A stretch of 8,906 nt of DNA from an uncultured Clostridia bacterium. Lineage in GTDB: Bacteria > Bacillota_A > Clostridia > UMGS1840 > HGM11507. This document shows, one piece after another, positions 1-6,191 of this stretch; position 1 is the first letter of the stretch; every line of letters starts with the position of its first letter. Where the stretch lies: positions 1 to 8,906 of the forward strand of contig CAKRUL010000028.1 in assembly GCA_934403665.1 (NCBI GenBank), read 5' to 3'. The position numbers and the translations under genes were made by a program. A model generated the notes under the pieces. It had not been told where the DNA came from. It did no database searches and saw only the letters and a list, made by a program, of their open reading frames with translations.

Positions 1-199
1 CGTCCGCATTGAACATGCGCATTTTAGCATCCGCAACCTCGGAGGGACAAATCAAAACAATCCCGTCTCCGCCGACGGAAAAATGCCGGTCAGAAAGCTT
101 CACGGCAAGCGCTTCGGGGTTGGCAAGCTGCTGTTCCAAACAGTTGAAATAAATATAATCATTTCCGCAGCCGTGCATTTTCGTGAAATGAAGTTTCAT
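1..199 (-). CDS. dapF: Diaminopimelate epimerase, N-terminal part (cut by window edge)
   Basis: DapF interconverts LL- and meso-diaminopimelate in the lysine and peptidoglycan precursor pathway, without a cofactor, in the cytoplasm. Translating the minus strand from the ATG at 199 gives 66 residues before the window ends. They carry the family's opening motif KMHGCGNDYIY (residues 7-17), then DRHFSVGGDGIVLI, then AKMRMFNAD, all diagnostic of the DapF N-terminal domain. The first catalytic cysteine normally follows the last visible motif, so neither active-site cysteine is in view. The start is supported by AGGGAGG nine bases upstream of the ATG. The gene lies 116 bp downstream of the ANTAR gene in the same direction. 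I see no convincing promoter between them, so it may be read through or use a weak promoter. The identification is firm, but intactness beyond the edge cannot be judged. Confidence 0.93.
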   Translation of the reverse strand, partial: MKLHFTKMHGCGNDYIYFNCLEQQLANPEALAVKLSDRHFSVGGDGIVLICPSEVADAKMRMFNAD

Positions 200-315
200 G
201 GTTTTTCGCCTCCCTGGCAGTCTCTTGATTTTTTCACGCCTTTTGACGTTGAAAAACGCAACCGCTCCAAGTGCCCCGAACCGGCAAACGAAGCCCGGCG
301 CCACGGTCACGCTTC
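200..315. other. Intergenic gap between ANTAR gene and dapF
   Basis: This 116-bp gap holds the dapF ribosome site (AGGGAGG ending nine bases before its ATG). Upstream of that there are only weak, GC-rich partial inverted repeats, such as GAAGC/GCTTC separated by 16 bases directly after the ANTAR stop. No T-run follows any of them, and no clean -35/-10 pair is visible. I therefore do not call a terminator or a promoter here. Confidence 0.5.
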
Positions 316-894
316 CTAAAACGAATATTCATAGGTTTTTAAAATTTCCTGTGCGATTTCAAATCTTGTTTTCCGCAAATCCATCGCCTGTTTTTCGATA
401 TAGCGGTGCGCCTCCGGCTCCGTCAGTTTCAAATATTGAATCAACGTGCACTTCGCCCGGTCCACAACCCTGATTTCCTCCATTTTCTGCCGCAGTTTCA
501 CGTTTTCGTTCTGCAATCCCGTCATCCGTCGTCGGGATGCCTGAACCAGTTTCCACGCCTGATGCAGATAAAGACGATTGACCGGCTTGGACACCACAAC
601 AATGCCAAAGTCCTCCACTCTGGCGGTGACCTCCTCCGCCAGTTCATTTTTCACCAGCATCAGAATGCCTGCCGTGGAATCCTCCGCAAAGCCAATTGCC
701 AATTCATGACCAAATTCATCCTTCAAGGGAGAATTGATCACAATCAGCCCATATTCCTGCTGAGAAAACAGCCTGCGCGCCTCTCCGCCGTTTGCCGCAA
801 CGGTAATCTGCCCGGATATTGCGCCCGCCTTGATAAAATCCTGAAGGAAGGCGGCCGCCTTTTGGGAACTCGACACAATCAGAATCTGTTCCAT
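316..894 (-). CDS. ANTAR-domain RNA-binding antiterminator with degenerate receiver
   Basis: This 192-residue protein has an N-terminal receiver-like fold (about 1-118), a coiled-coil stretch (about 123-142) and a C-terminal ANTAR domain (about 131-187). The ANTAR signature is clear: VVDRAKCTLIQYLKL, then EPEAHRYIEKQAMD, then a third helix. ANTAR proteins bind tandem RNA hairpins in nascent leaders and block terminator formation. The receiver is atypical. The acidic pair after strand 1 is replaced by serines (ILIVSSS, residues 4-10), and the phosphoacceptor position is Asn54 (LIVINSP). The conserved lysine survives (K103 in VSKPV). Phosphorylation control is therefore unlikely, as in AmiR-type pseudo-receivers. 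An ATG at 909 is possible, but I prefer 894: GGTGG lies eight bases upstream and the product then opens directly with strand 1. The gap to the glnA stop is 17 bp, so the two are surely co-transcribed. Its likely RNA target is the leader at 8791-8890. Confidence 0.9.
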   Translation of the reverse strand: MEQILIVSSSQKAAAFLQDFIKAGAISGQITVAANGGEARRLFSQQEYGLIVINSPLKDEFGHELAIGFAEDSTAGILMLVKNELAEEVTARVEDFGIVVVSKPVNRLYLHQAWKLVQASRRRMTGLQNENVKLRQKMEEIRVVDRAKCTLIQYLKLTEPEAHRYIEKQAMDLRKTRFEIAQEILKTYEYSF

Positions 895-911
895 AAGGGG
901 TTCCACCATCC

Positions 912-2231
912 TTAGATATGATAAAAATAATTTTCTTTTTCAAAGGTCTCGTGATCATTGGAAAGCTGATACCGCTCCCATTCTTCCTGCTTGATTGCGA
1001 TTAGCTTTTCCAAAGTGCTTTGTGCAACCCAGCGCTTCACAAATTCACTTTCCTGCGCTGCTTCAATTGCCTCCCCAAGGGTGGAGGGAAGCTTGGAAAA
1101 AGCCGCCAGCTGTTCTTTTTCTGCCCGGTATAAATTCAGATTCGCCGGCTTGCACAGAGATAATTTGGAAGCAATGCCCTGCATCCCTGCCTCCAGTATC
1201 AACAGAAACGCTACATACGGATTGCAGGAGGGATCCGGGCTCCGCAGTTCCATCCGGGAATACTCCCCGTCTGCCGCCGGAATGCGAATCAGCTGTGAGC
1301 GATTCTGATGCGACCAGCTCACATATTGCGGCGCCTCGCATTTTCCGAAGCGCTGATAGGAATTGGTCAGCGGATTTAAAAACAGGGTGATTTCCCTGAT
1401 CTTATCCAGCACACCGGCAATGAAGCTTTCCGCTTCCTGCGAATGTTCATAAGGATCGTTTTTGAAGATATTAAAACCGTTTTTATGAAGCGAAAGATTT
1501 AAGTGAAGCCCTGTTCCGCTGCGATTCGGAATCGGCTTCGGCAAAAAGCTTGCATACAAACCGTTTCGCGCCGCAATCGTCTTGACCACGGATTTAAAGG
1601 TAATCAGATGATCCGCCGCCTGCAGCGCGTCGCTATAGCGGAAAACAATCTCGTTTTGACCGGGACCCTGCTCGTGGTGCGAGCTTTCCGGAAAAATCCC
1701 CATCTCCTCCAACGTCAGGCAAATTTCACGCCGCACATTTTCCCCTTTATCCAGCGGTGCCACATCCAAATACCCGGCATTGTCAAACGGAATCGTTGTG
1801 GGGGTTCCGTGTTCGTCTGTCTCAAAGAGATAGAACTCGCACTCGGAACCGATTTGACAGGAAAAGCCCATCTCGGCGGCCCGGTTTACGCTGACCTTCA
1901 GCGCATTGCGCAAATCACCGGCAAACGGTGTTCCGTCCGGCCGGCGGATACTGCAATAGAACCTCGCCACTCTTCCTTGCTGAGGACGCCACGGAAGCAC
2001 CGACAAAGTTCCCGGATCCGGGTATAAAAAGAGATCGGACTCCTCCACGTTCAGAAAACCGCGGATGGCGGAAGCGTCAAAACTGATTCCGTGGGCAAAG
2101 GCTCTCGGAAGCTCCTCCGCCATAATGGAAATGTTTTTCAAGTGCCCAAAAATGTCACAGAAAGCCAGGCGGACAAACTTCACATCGTTTTCCCGCACAA
2201 ACTGCAGTACCTCTTTTTCGGTATAATCCAT
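912..2231 (-). CDS. glnA: Glutamine synthetase, type I (no beta-type insertion)
   Basis: This enzyme makes glutamine from glutamate, ammonia and ATP, and type I enzymes are cytoplasmic dodecamers. The 439-residue product has the full catalytic set: Asp52/Ser54 in FDASAIRGF, metal ligands Glu130 and Glu132 (GSECEF), Glu187 (SSHHE), Glu194 (PGQNE), His243 (GTGLHLN) and Glu328 (RMELRS), plus NQNRSQLIRIP-like substrate residues near 309-318 and flap Glu299 (KCEAP). Its length and lack of the extra 25-residue segment separate it from the adenylylated GSI-beta type. The position equivalent to B. subtilis Arg62, needed there for glutamine feedback inhibition, is Asn61 here. The flap segment is one residue shorter than in B. 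subtilis. The frame stays open further upstream (to 2330), but the ATG at 2231 has GGAGG at 2244-2240 and matches the family's start. It has its own promoter at 2302-2274 and is followed 17 bp later by the ANTAR gene. Confidence 0.96.
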   Translation of the reverse strand: MDYTEKEVLQFVRENDVKFVRLAFCDIFGHLKNISIMAEELPRAFAHGISFDASAIRGFLNVEESDLFLYPDPGTLSVLPWRPQQGRVARFYCSIRRPDGTPFAGDLRNALKVSVNRAAEMGFSCQIGSECEFYLFETDEHGTPTTIPFDNAGYLDVAPLDKGENVRREICLTLEEMGIFPESSHHEQGPGQNEIVFRYSDALQAADHLITFKSVVKTIAARNGLYASFLPKPIPNRSGTGLHLNLSLHKNGFNIFKNDPYEHSQEAESFIAGVLDKIREITLFLNPLTNSYQRFGKCEAPQYVSWSHQNRSQLIRIPAADGEYSRMELRSPDPSCNPYVAFLLILEAGMQGIASKLSLCKPANLNLYRAEKEQLAAFSKLPSTLGEAIEAAQESEFVKRWVAQSTLEKLIAIKQEEWERYQLSNDHETFEKENYFYHI

Positions 2232-2273
2232 GTCCTGCACCTCCAAAATCATCTGAAAAATCTTTCTGATTTT

Positions 2274-2302
2274 ATTATAACAAGAGATGAATGCTTTTGC
2301 AA
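2274..2302 (-). promoter_or_regulatory. Predicted sigma-A promoter of glnA-ANTAR unit
   Basis: On the minus strand TTGCAA (2302-2297) is followed by a 17-base spacer and a perfect TATAAT (2279-2274). A TGT just before the -10 gives an extended -10 element. The expected start is near 2267, leaving a leader of about 35 bases with GGAGG before the glnA ATG at 2231. No terminator hairpin lies in this leader, so glnA and the ANTAR gene would be expressed without attenuation. The match is close to consensus. Transcription itself is inferred. Confidence 0.75.
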
Positions 2303-2309
2303 CGCAAAA
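2295..2309. repeat. 15-bp palindrome overlapping the glnA -35 box
   Basis: TTTTGC and GCAAAA flank a three-base centre, giving perfect six-base arms that cover the -35 hexamer at 2297-2302. A looser outer inverted repeat, GAATGC (2332-2327) and GCATTC (2294-2289) on the minus strand, surrounds part of it. The position suits a repressor or activator site, but A/T-rich palindromes occur by chance and no known nitrogen-regulator box is recognised. It does not resemble the TGTNA-N7-TNACA GlnR/TnrA pattern. Confidence 0.35.
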
Positions 2310-2372
2310 ATAAGCTGTCGAAAAACGCATTCCCTCATCAGAAACCGACTTTCCGGATCATTTGTTCCGTAT

Positions 2373-3095
2373 TTAATTGGCAGTATAAAGCTGTTTATAA
2401 GGATTTTTGGTGTTCGGCGTCAACACATAAAAGGGCTCCGCCAAAATTTCTTCCTTCTGTTTCCGGAAGATGCGGCAAAAGGCATCCAGCTCTTCATCAA
2501 TCTGTGCCATATCCTCCGCCGTCGCCTTTTCGGCGACAATCTGCCCCGGAAGCTTTTTCGGCAATTCTCTGCATCTTAAATACATTTTTCCGCCGTGCAT
2601 TCCGGTTCCGCAGAAATTTCCGACCGGTGCGGAGCCGTCACCGCCCAGTCCCAGCACAATAATCATGCCGCCGGCCTGATATTCTCCCAAAAAGCTTCCG
2701 GCTCTTCCGCCAATCATCAGCACCGGAATTTTATCCCGATAGGATTTCATATGAATGCCGGCACGATAGCCTGCATCTCCCTCGACAAAGATTTTTCCGC
2801 CCCGCATGGCATAGCCCGTTGCATCGCCGGAAGAACCGTGGATCACAATCGCGCCCTCGTTCATCGTGTCTCCGGTCGCATCCTGTGCATTTCCCCACAC
2901 CGTGATATCCGCTCCGTTCAAATAGGCACCCAGCGCATTTCCCGGCGTTCCGTTGATTGTGATATGCTTTCCGGACTGTCCACTTCCGATATACCGCTGA
3001 CCGATACAATTGTCAATCGTGACATCCGTCTCTGCCTGCCGCACTTTCTCGTTGAGTGTCTGAAAGTGCATGTTCGTGGCATCTATTTTCATCAT
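2373..3095 (-). CDS. Glutamate synthase GXGXG-domain subunit (GltB C-terminal / GlxC-like)
   Basis: This roughly 240-residue protein corresponds to the right-handed beta-helix at the C-terminus of the glutamate synthase large subunit, here a separate polypeptide. Glycine-rich turns recur roughly every 18-20 residues (GSGQSGKHITING, LNGADITVWG, MNEGAIVIHG, MRGGKIFVEGDAG, AGGMIIVLG). It ends with FYVLTPNTKNPYKQLYTAN, a typical tail of this family. In the intact enzyme the domain spaces the amidotransferase and FMN domains and has no catalytic residues of its own. A GTG at 3104 also opens the frame, but its AAAGG abuts it directly. The ATGs at 3095 and 3092 sit five and eight bases after GGTGG and give the family's usual opening (MKIDAT), so one of these is the likely start. 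It follows the flavoprotein gene by about 20 bp. FwdC of formylmethanofuran dehydrogenase shares the fold, and MgsB of N-methylglutamate synthase is a closer alternative. Confidence 0.9.
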   Translation of the reverse strand: MMKIDATNMHFQTLNEKVRQAETDVTIDNCIGQRYIGSGQSGKHITINGTPGNALGAYLNGADITVWGNAQDATGDTMNEGAIVIHGSSGDATGYAMRGGKIFVEGDAGYRAGIHMKSYRDKIPVLMIGGRAGSFLGEYQAGGMIIVLGLGGDGSAPVGNFCGTGMHGGKMYLRCRELPKKLPGQIVAEKATAEDMAQIDEELDAFCRIFRKQKEEILAEPFYVLTPNTKNPYKQLYTAN

Positions 3096-3117
3096 TTCGT
3101 CCACCCTTTCTCTCTTG

Positions 3118-4344
3118 TTACCGATTGGCCAAAAACCGATTCCGTTCTTTTTTGGAAAAAGCCATCAACTGCGGTTTTTCCCGAATCAGGTCAAAGTCGA
3201 TGGAATCGAGAGGTGTTTTTTCCCGAATCAGTGAGGTATAGATTCCTGCCCGCTCAATCTCGCCAATCAAAATATATCCCATCAGACGGTTCTCTTTGGT
3301 GAATAGCTTTTTATAAGCCTGCCCCTTTTGGACGGCATACACTTCCCCGTCATAGGTTCCCGCTGTGATAATGTGCAAGCCGAAGAATCCGATGGCATTC
3401 ATGGGGATTGCCTTATCAAAACGCTTTTCTCCTCCTGCCATATTGATGCCGGCACATTCTCCCTGCATATAGGCATTGGGCAACAGCGCCAGCACCCGAT
3501 CCTGCCCGGTTGTGATGTCGTGGCTCTGCGCACAGTCGCCGGCGGCATAAATGTCCGGAAGCGTGGTCTCACATTTTTCATTGGTGACAATGCCCCGCTC
3601 GGTTTTCGCGCCGGCTTCCGCCGCCAAACCGATGTTGGGGCGCACGCCCACTGCAACCACCAAAACGTCAAACTCCAATTCTGTGCCGCTTTTCAGCACC
3701 GCATGACCCTCGGAAAGCTCCGCAGCACTGTCGTTCAGATAGAATTGAATTCCTTTTTTCTCAATATGCTTCTGCACGATGCCGGAGCCTTCTTCATCCA
3801 ATATGCTCGGCAAAATCCGATCCGCCAGATCCACCACCGTGATTTGTTTCACTCTGTCACAGATTCCCTCCGCACACTTTAAGCCAATCAGACCCGCACC
3901 GATAATCAGAACTCTGCTTTCGGGAGAAATGGCCTTCTCCAGTGCCTTGGCATCGTCCAAGGACAGAAATGTAAACTGCTGTTTCACCGTTTCCAAGCCC
4001 TTCATCGGAGGAATCAAGGGGGAGGAGCCCGTCGCAATCAACAGCTTGTCATAAGGAACGGTCTCTCCGTTTTCCAGAATCACTTTCTTGGCTTCCGGCT
4101 CCACCTTTTCGACGGTTCTTCCCAGCATGGCAGTGCATTTTTGGTCTTGATAGAAAGAATCCGGACGATATTTCATCCTTTGCTCATCCGTCTTTCCATA
4201 TAACAAATAGGAAATCAGAGGACGGGAATAGGTGTGATACGGCTCGGAGGAAATCACGGTGACAGCCCCCTCCGGATCCTTCTGCCGAATCCCTTCGATA
4301 CACCCGACTGCTGCCGCAGAATTGCCGATGATTACATATTTCAT
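3118..4344 (-). CDS. FAD/NAD(P)-dependent oxidoreductase (NirB-N / NADH:rubredoxin reductase-like)
   Basis: This 408-residue two-dinucleotide-fold flavoprotein has an N-terminal FAD site (YVIIGNSAAAVG, residues 3-14), an ATGSSP stretch (105-110), an NAD(P) fold (VLIIGAGLIG, 145-154) and the second FAD motif YAAGDCA (266-272). The strand after the second glycine motif ends in VVD (Asp172), which favours NADH over NADPH. That specificity is inference. There is no CxxC dithiol, so it is not a thioredoxin-reductase type. The order FAD, NAD, FAD plus a C-terminal domain fits the NirB-N/rubredoxin-reductase family. Its ATG overlaps the ferredoxin stop by four bases (ATGA), implying coupled translation and probably partnership with that ferredoxin. 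The likely role is to carry electrons between NAD(P)H and the ferredoxin that feeds the FMN glutamate synthase core, replacing GltD. The exact electron path cannot be read from sequence. Confidence 0.88.
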   Translation of the reverse strand: MKYVIIGNSAAAVGCIEGIRQKDPEGAVTVISSEPYHTYSRPLISYLLYGKTDEQRMKYRPDSFYQDQKCTAMLGRTVEKVEPEAKKVILENGETVPYDKLLIATGSSPLIPPMKGLETVKQQFTFLSLDDAKALEKAISPESRVLIIGAGLIGLKCAEGICDRVKQITVVDLADRILPSILDEEGSGIVQKHIEKKGIQFYLNDSAAELSEGHAVLKSGTELEFDVLVVAVGVRPNIGLAAEAGAKTERGIVTNEKCETTLPDIYAAGDCAQSHDITTGQDRVLALLPNAYMQGECAGINMAGGEKRFDKAIPMNAIGFFGLHIITAGTYDGEVYAVQKGQAYKKLFTKENRLMGYILIGEIERAGIYTSLIREKTPLDSIDFDLIREKPQLMAFSKKERNRFLANR

Positions 4345-4781
4345 TCTGCTCCCTGCCTTTCTTCAAACACAATTGCCTTGTTGGGACATCCCTTCACACA
4401 GGCCGGCTCTCCGTTTGCATTTTTCGTGCACAACTCACATTTCTGAATGGCTCCGTTCTCCGACGGCATCACTGCACCGTACGGACAGGATAAAATGCAG
4501 GTATAACACCCGACGCATTTGTCCGGGTTAATGGAGATAACGCCGTTTTCCCGGGTGAGCGCACCCGAAATACACCCCTTCACGCAAAGCGGTTCCTCAC
4601 AGTGACGGCAAGAGACCGCAAAGCTGATGTTTCCCCGTTGCTCAATTTGGATTCTTGGGTGAATGGTGACATTTTTCAATGCTTTTACCATATCGTCCTT
4701 GCCGGAATTGGCAAAGGCACAATAGTATTCGCACAGATGACACCCCAAACACCATTTTTCATTGACATAAATTCGTTTCAT
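4341..4781 (-). CDS. Ferredoxin-type protein with four predicted [4Fe-4S] clusters (HycB/CooF/DmsB-like)
   Basis: This 146-residue electron-transfer protein carries sixteen cysteines in four groups: CLGCHLCEYYC near the N-terminus, CRHCEEPLCVKGC, CVGCYTCILSC, and a last group of spacing CX2CX9CX3C. The pattern matches small four-cluster subunits that wire oxidoreductases together. There is no signal peptide or membrane segment, so it should act in the cytoplasm. The start chosen is the ATG at 4781 (MKRIYVNEKWC), with GGAG at 4792-4789 seven bases upstream. An ATG six bases earlier lies only one base from that GGAG and is less suitable. The gene lies 53 bp after purA and overlaps the flavoprotein by four bases. 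The likely role is to pass electrons between the flavoprotein and the two-cluster FMN subunit of the split glutamate synthase. That role is inferred from context. Confidence 0.9.
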   Translation of the reverse strand: MKRIYVNEKWCLGCHLCEYYCAFANSGKDDMVKALKNVTIHPRIQIEQRGNISFAVSCRHCEEPLCVKGCISGALTRENGVISINPDKCVGCYTCILSCPYGAVMPSENGAIQKCELCTKNANGEPACVKGCPNKAIVFEERQGAE

Positions 4782-4834
4782 AGTCATGCTCCGTTCCGTG
4801 CCGCGGACAGCTGAGACCCCGCTGCATTTTCTTT

Positions 4835-6109
4835 CTATTTTTTTGCAATGTATGCTTCCCGATCTGCTCCCACAGAGATATACTGAACGGGACATTGCAT
4901 CTTTTCCTCGATATAATTGACATAGTCAACTGCATTTTTCGGTAAATCAGACAGTTTTCTGCATCCGCTGATATCGCATTTCCAGCCGTCTAAATATTCC
5001 ACAATCGGTTTTGCCTGATTCAGATCTTCTCCATAGGGAAACGTTTCGATCCGCTTGCCGTTCACCTCATAAGCCACGCAAACCGGAATTTTATCCAAAT
5101 AAGACAAAACATCCATCTTCGTCAGGGCAAGGCTGTCTGCTCCCTGCATCCGCACGCCGTAACGGGAGGCAACCACATCAAAAGGTCCCACTCTCCGGGG
5201 GCGTCCGGTCGCCGCACCGTATTCACCGCCTGCCTTTCTCAACTCTTCCGCTTCCTCCCCGAACATCTCGGCAGTGAAAGGTCCTTCGCCCACACAAGTG
5301 GAATAAGCCTTCATGATTCCGATGGTGTTGGTGAGCTTATGATTCGGAACGCCGGCGCCTACCGGTGCATAAGCCGCAATGGTAGAGGAGGAGGAGGTGA
5401 ACGGATAAATGCCGAAATCAATATCACGCAATGCGCCAAGCTGCGCCTCGAACATGACCTTTTTCCCGGCTTGAACCGCTTCGTCTAAATACATTCCGGT
5501 ATCGCAGGTGAAATCTTTCAGAACATTGCCGTGCTTGGTCAGCCATTCCATCATTTCTTCCACGGAAATTTTTTCTGCGCCATAAGCGCCGGAAATGGTG
5601 AGGTTTTTCCACTCCACAATGCCCTTTAAGCGCTTTTCCATTGCCTCCGGCTGAAGCAGATCCCCCATCCGCAATGCTTTTTTCAAATACTTATCACCGT
5701 ATACCGGCGCAATTCCTCTCCGGGTAGAGCCGAATTTGGCATCCCCCAAGCGATCCTCTTCCAGACAATCCTGCATCACATGATAAGGCATGCAGATAAC
5801 AGCTCTGTCACTGATTTTTAAATTGTCCGGAGTGATTTTCACCCCTGCTTTGTGAAGACGGTGCATCTCCCCGCAAAGATGAGCGAGGTCAATGACCATT
5901 CCGTTCCCCATGACGTTGACGACCTCCGGACGCAGAATTCCGGAAGGAAGCAGATTCAATACAAACTTGCCGAGGTGATTGATGACGGTATGGCCGGCAT
6001 TGTTGCCGCCCTGATACCGCACCACCACATCATAATCGCTGGACAGCAAGTCCACCATTCTTCCTTTTCCCTCGTCGCCCCAATTGATTCCGACAATTGC
6101 AGTCATCAT
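4835..6109 (-). CDS. purA: Adenylosuccinate synthetase, divergent clostridial-type
   Basis: PurA joins IMP and aspartate using GTP to form adenylosuccinate, the first step from IMP to AMP. The product is 424 residues, close to the usual 430. It retains the N-terminal loop WGDEGKG with Asp12 (catalytic base), NAGHT with His40, the Asp-loop TGRPRR (301-306) with Arg303, and LTKMD (329-333) for guanine recognition. Several positions differ from E. coli PurA when aligned by eye: Gln224 is Leu (FEAQLG instead of FEGAQG), Arg143 is Lys, Thr300 is Ala, and GGHNAGHT is GGNNAGHT. I recall similar sequences in other Clostridia, so this may be a lineage subtype rather than a defect. The start at 6109 is set by AAAGGAG eight bases upstream. 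The frame extends to 6145 without a good ribosome site. It sits between glutamate synthase genes, 82 bp after the FMN subunit and 53 bp before the ferredoxin. No terminator is visible in either gap, so it is probably part of the operon. Confidence 0.92.
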   Translation of the reverse strand: MMTAIVGINWGDEGKGRMVDLLSSDYDVVVRYQGGNNAGHTVINHLGKFVLNLLPSGILRPEVVNVMGNGMVIDLAHLCGEMHRLHKAGVKITPDNLKISDRAVICMPYHVMQDCLEEDRLGDAKFGSTRRGIAPVYGDKYLKKALRMGDLLQPEAMEKRLKGIVEWKNLTISGAYGAEKISVEEMMEWLTKHGNVLKDFTCDTGMYLDEAVQAGKKVMFEAQLGALRDIDFGIYPFTSSSSTIAAYAPVGAGVPNHKLTNTIGIMKAYSTCVGEGPFTAEMFGEEAEELRKAGGEYGAATGRPRRVGPFDVVASRYGVRMQGADSLALTKMDVLSYLDKIPVCVAYEVNGKRIETFPYGEDLNQAKPIVEYLDGWKCDISGCRKLSDLPKNAVDYVNYIEEKMQCPVQYISVGADREAYIAKK

Positions 6110-6191
6110 AATAAAAACTCCTTTCCCGGTGTTCGTTTTTTTCATTGCTTCTCACTGAAGCCCCCTATTGCAATCCTGTAAAGCCTGTCGG

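Noticed and set aside
290..315. GAAGC/GCTTC inverted repeat after the ANTAR stop as an operon terminator
   Set aside because: The stem is only five bases, the loop is 16 bases, and no T-run follows.
316..915. Plus-strand open frames opposite the ANTAR gene
   Set aside because: They are antisense to a protein with clear ANTAR motifs, have no ribosome site and no recognisable product.
2232..2372. GlnR/TnrA box upstream of glnA
   Set aside because: No sequence close to TGTNA-N7-TNACA is present.
2327..2372. Terminator after the GXGXG gene
   Set aside because: The only inverted repeat nearby (GAATGC/GCATTC) has a loop over 30 bases, overlaps the glnA -35 region and lacks a following T-run.
6110..6191. 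Hairpin GCTTC-AGTGA-GAAGC upstream of purA as a second ANTAR site or terminator
   Set aside because: The loop has five bases rather than six, there is no partner hairpin, and the sequence that follows is A-rich rather than T-rich on the coding strand.
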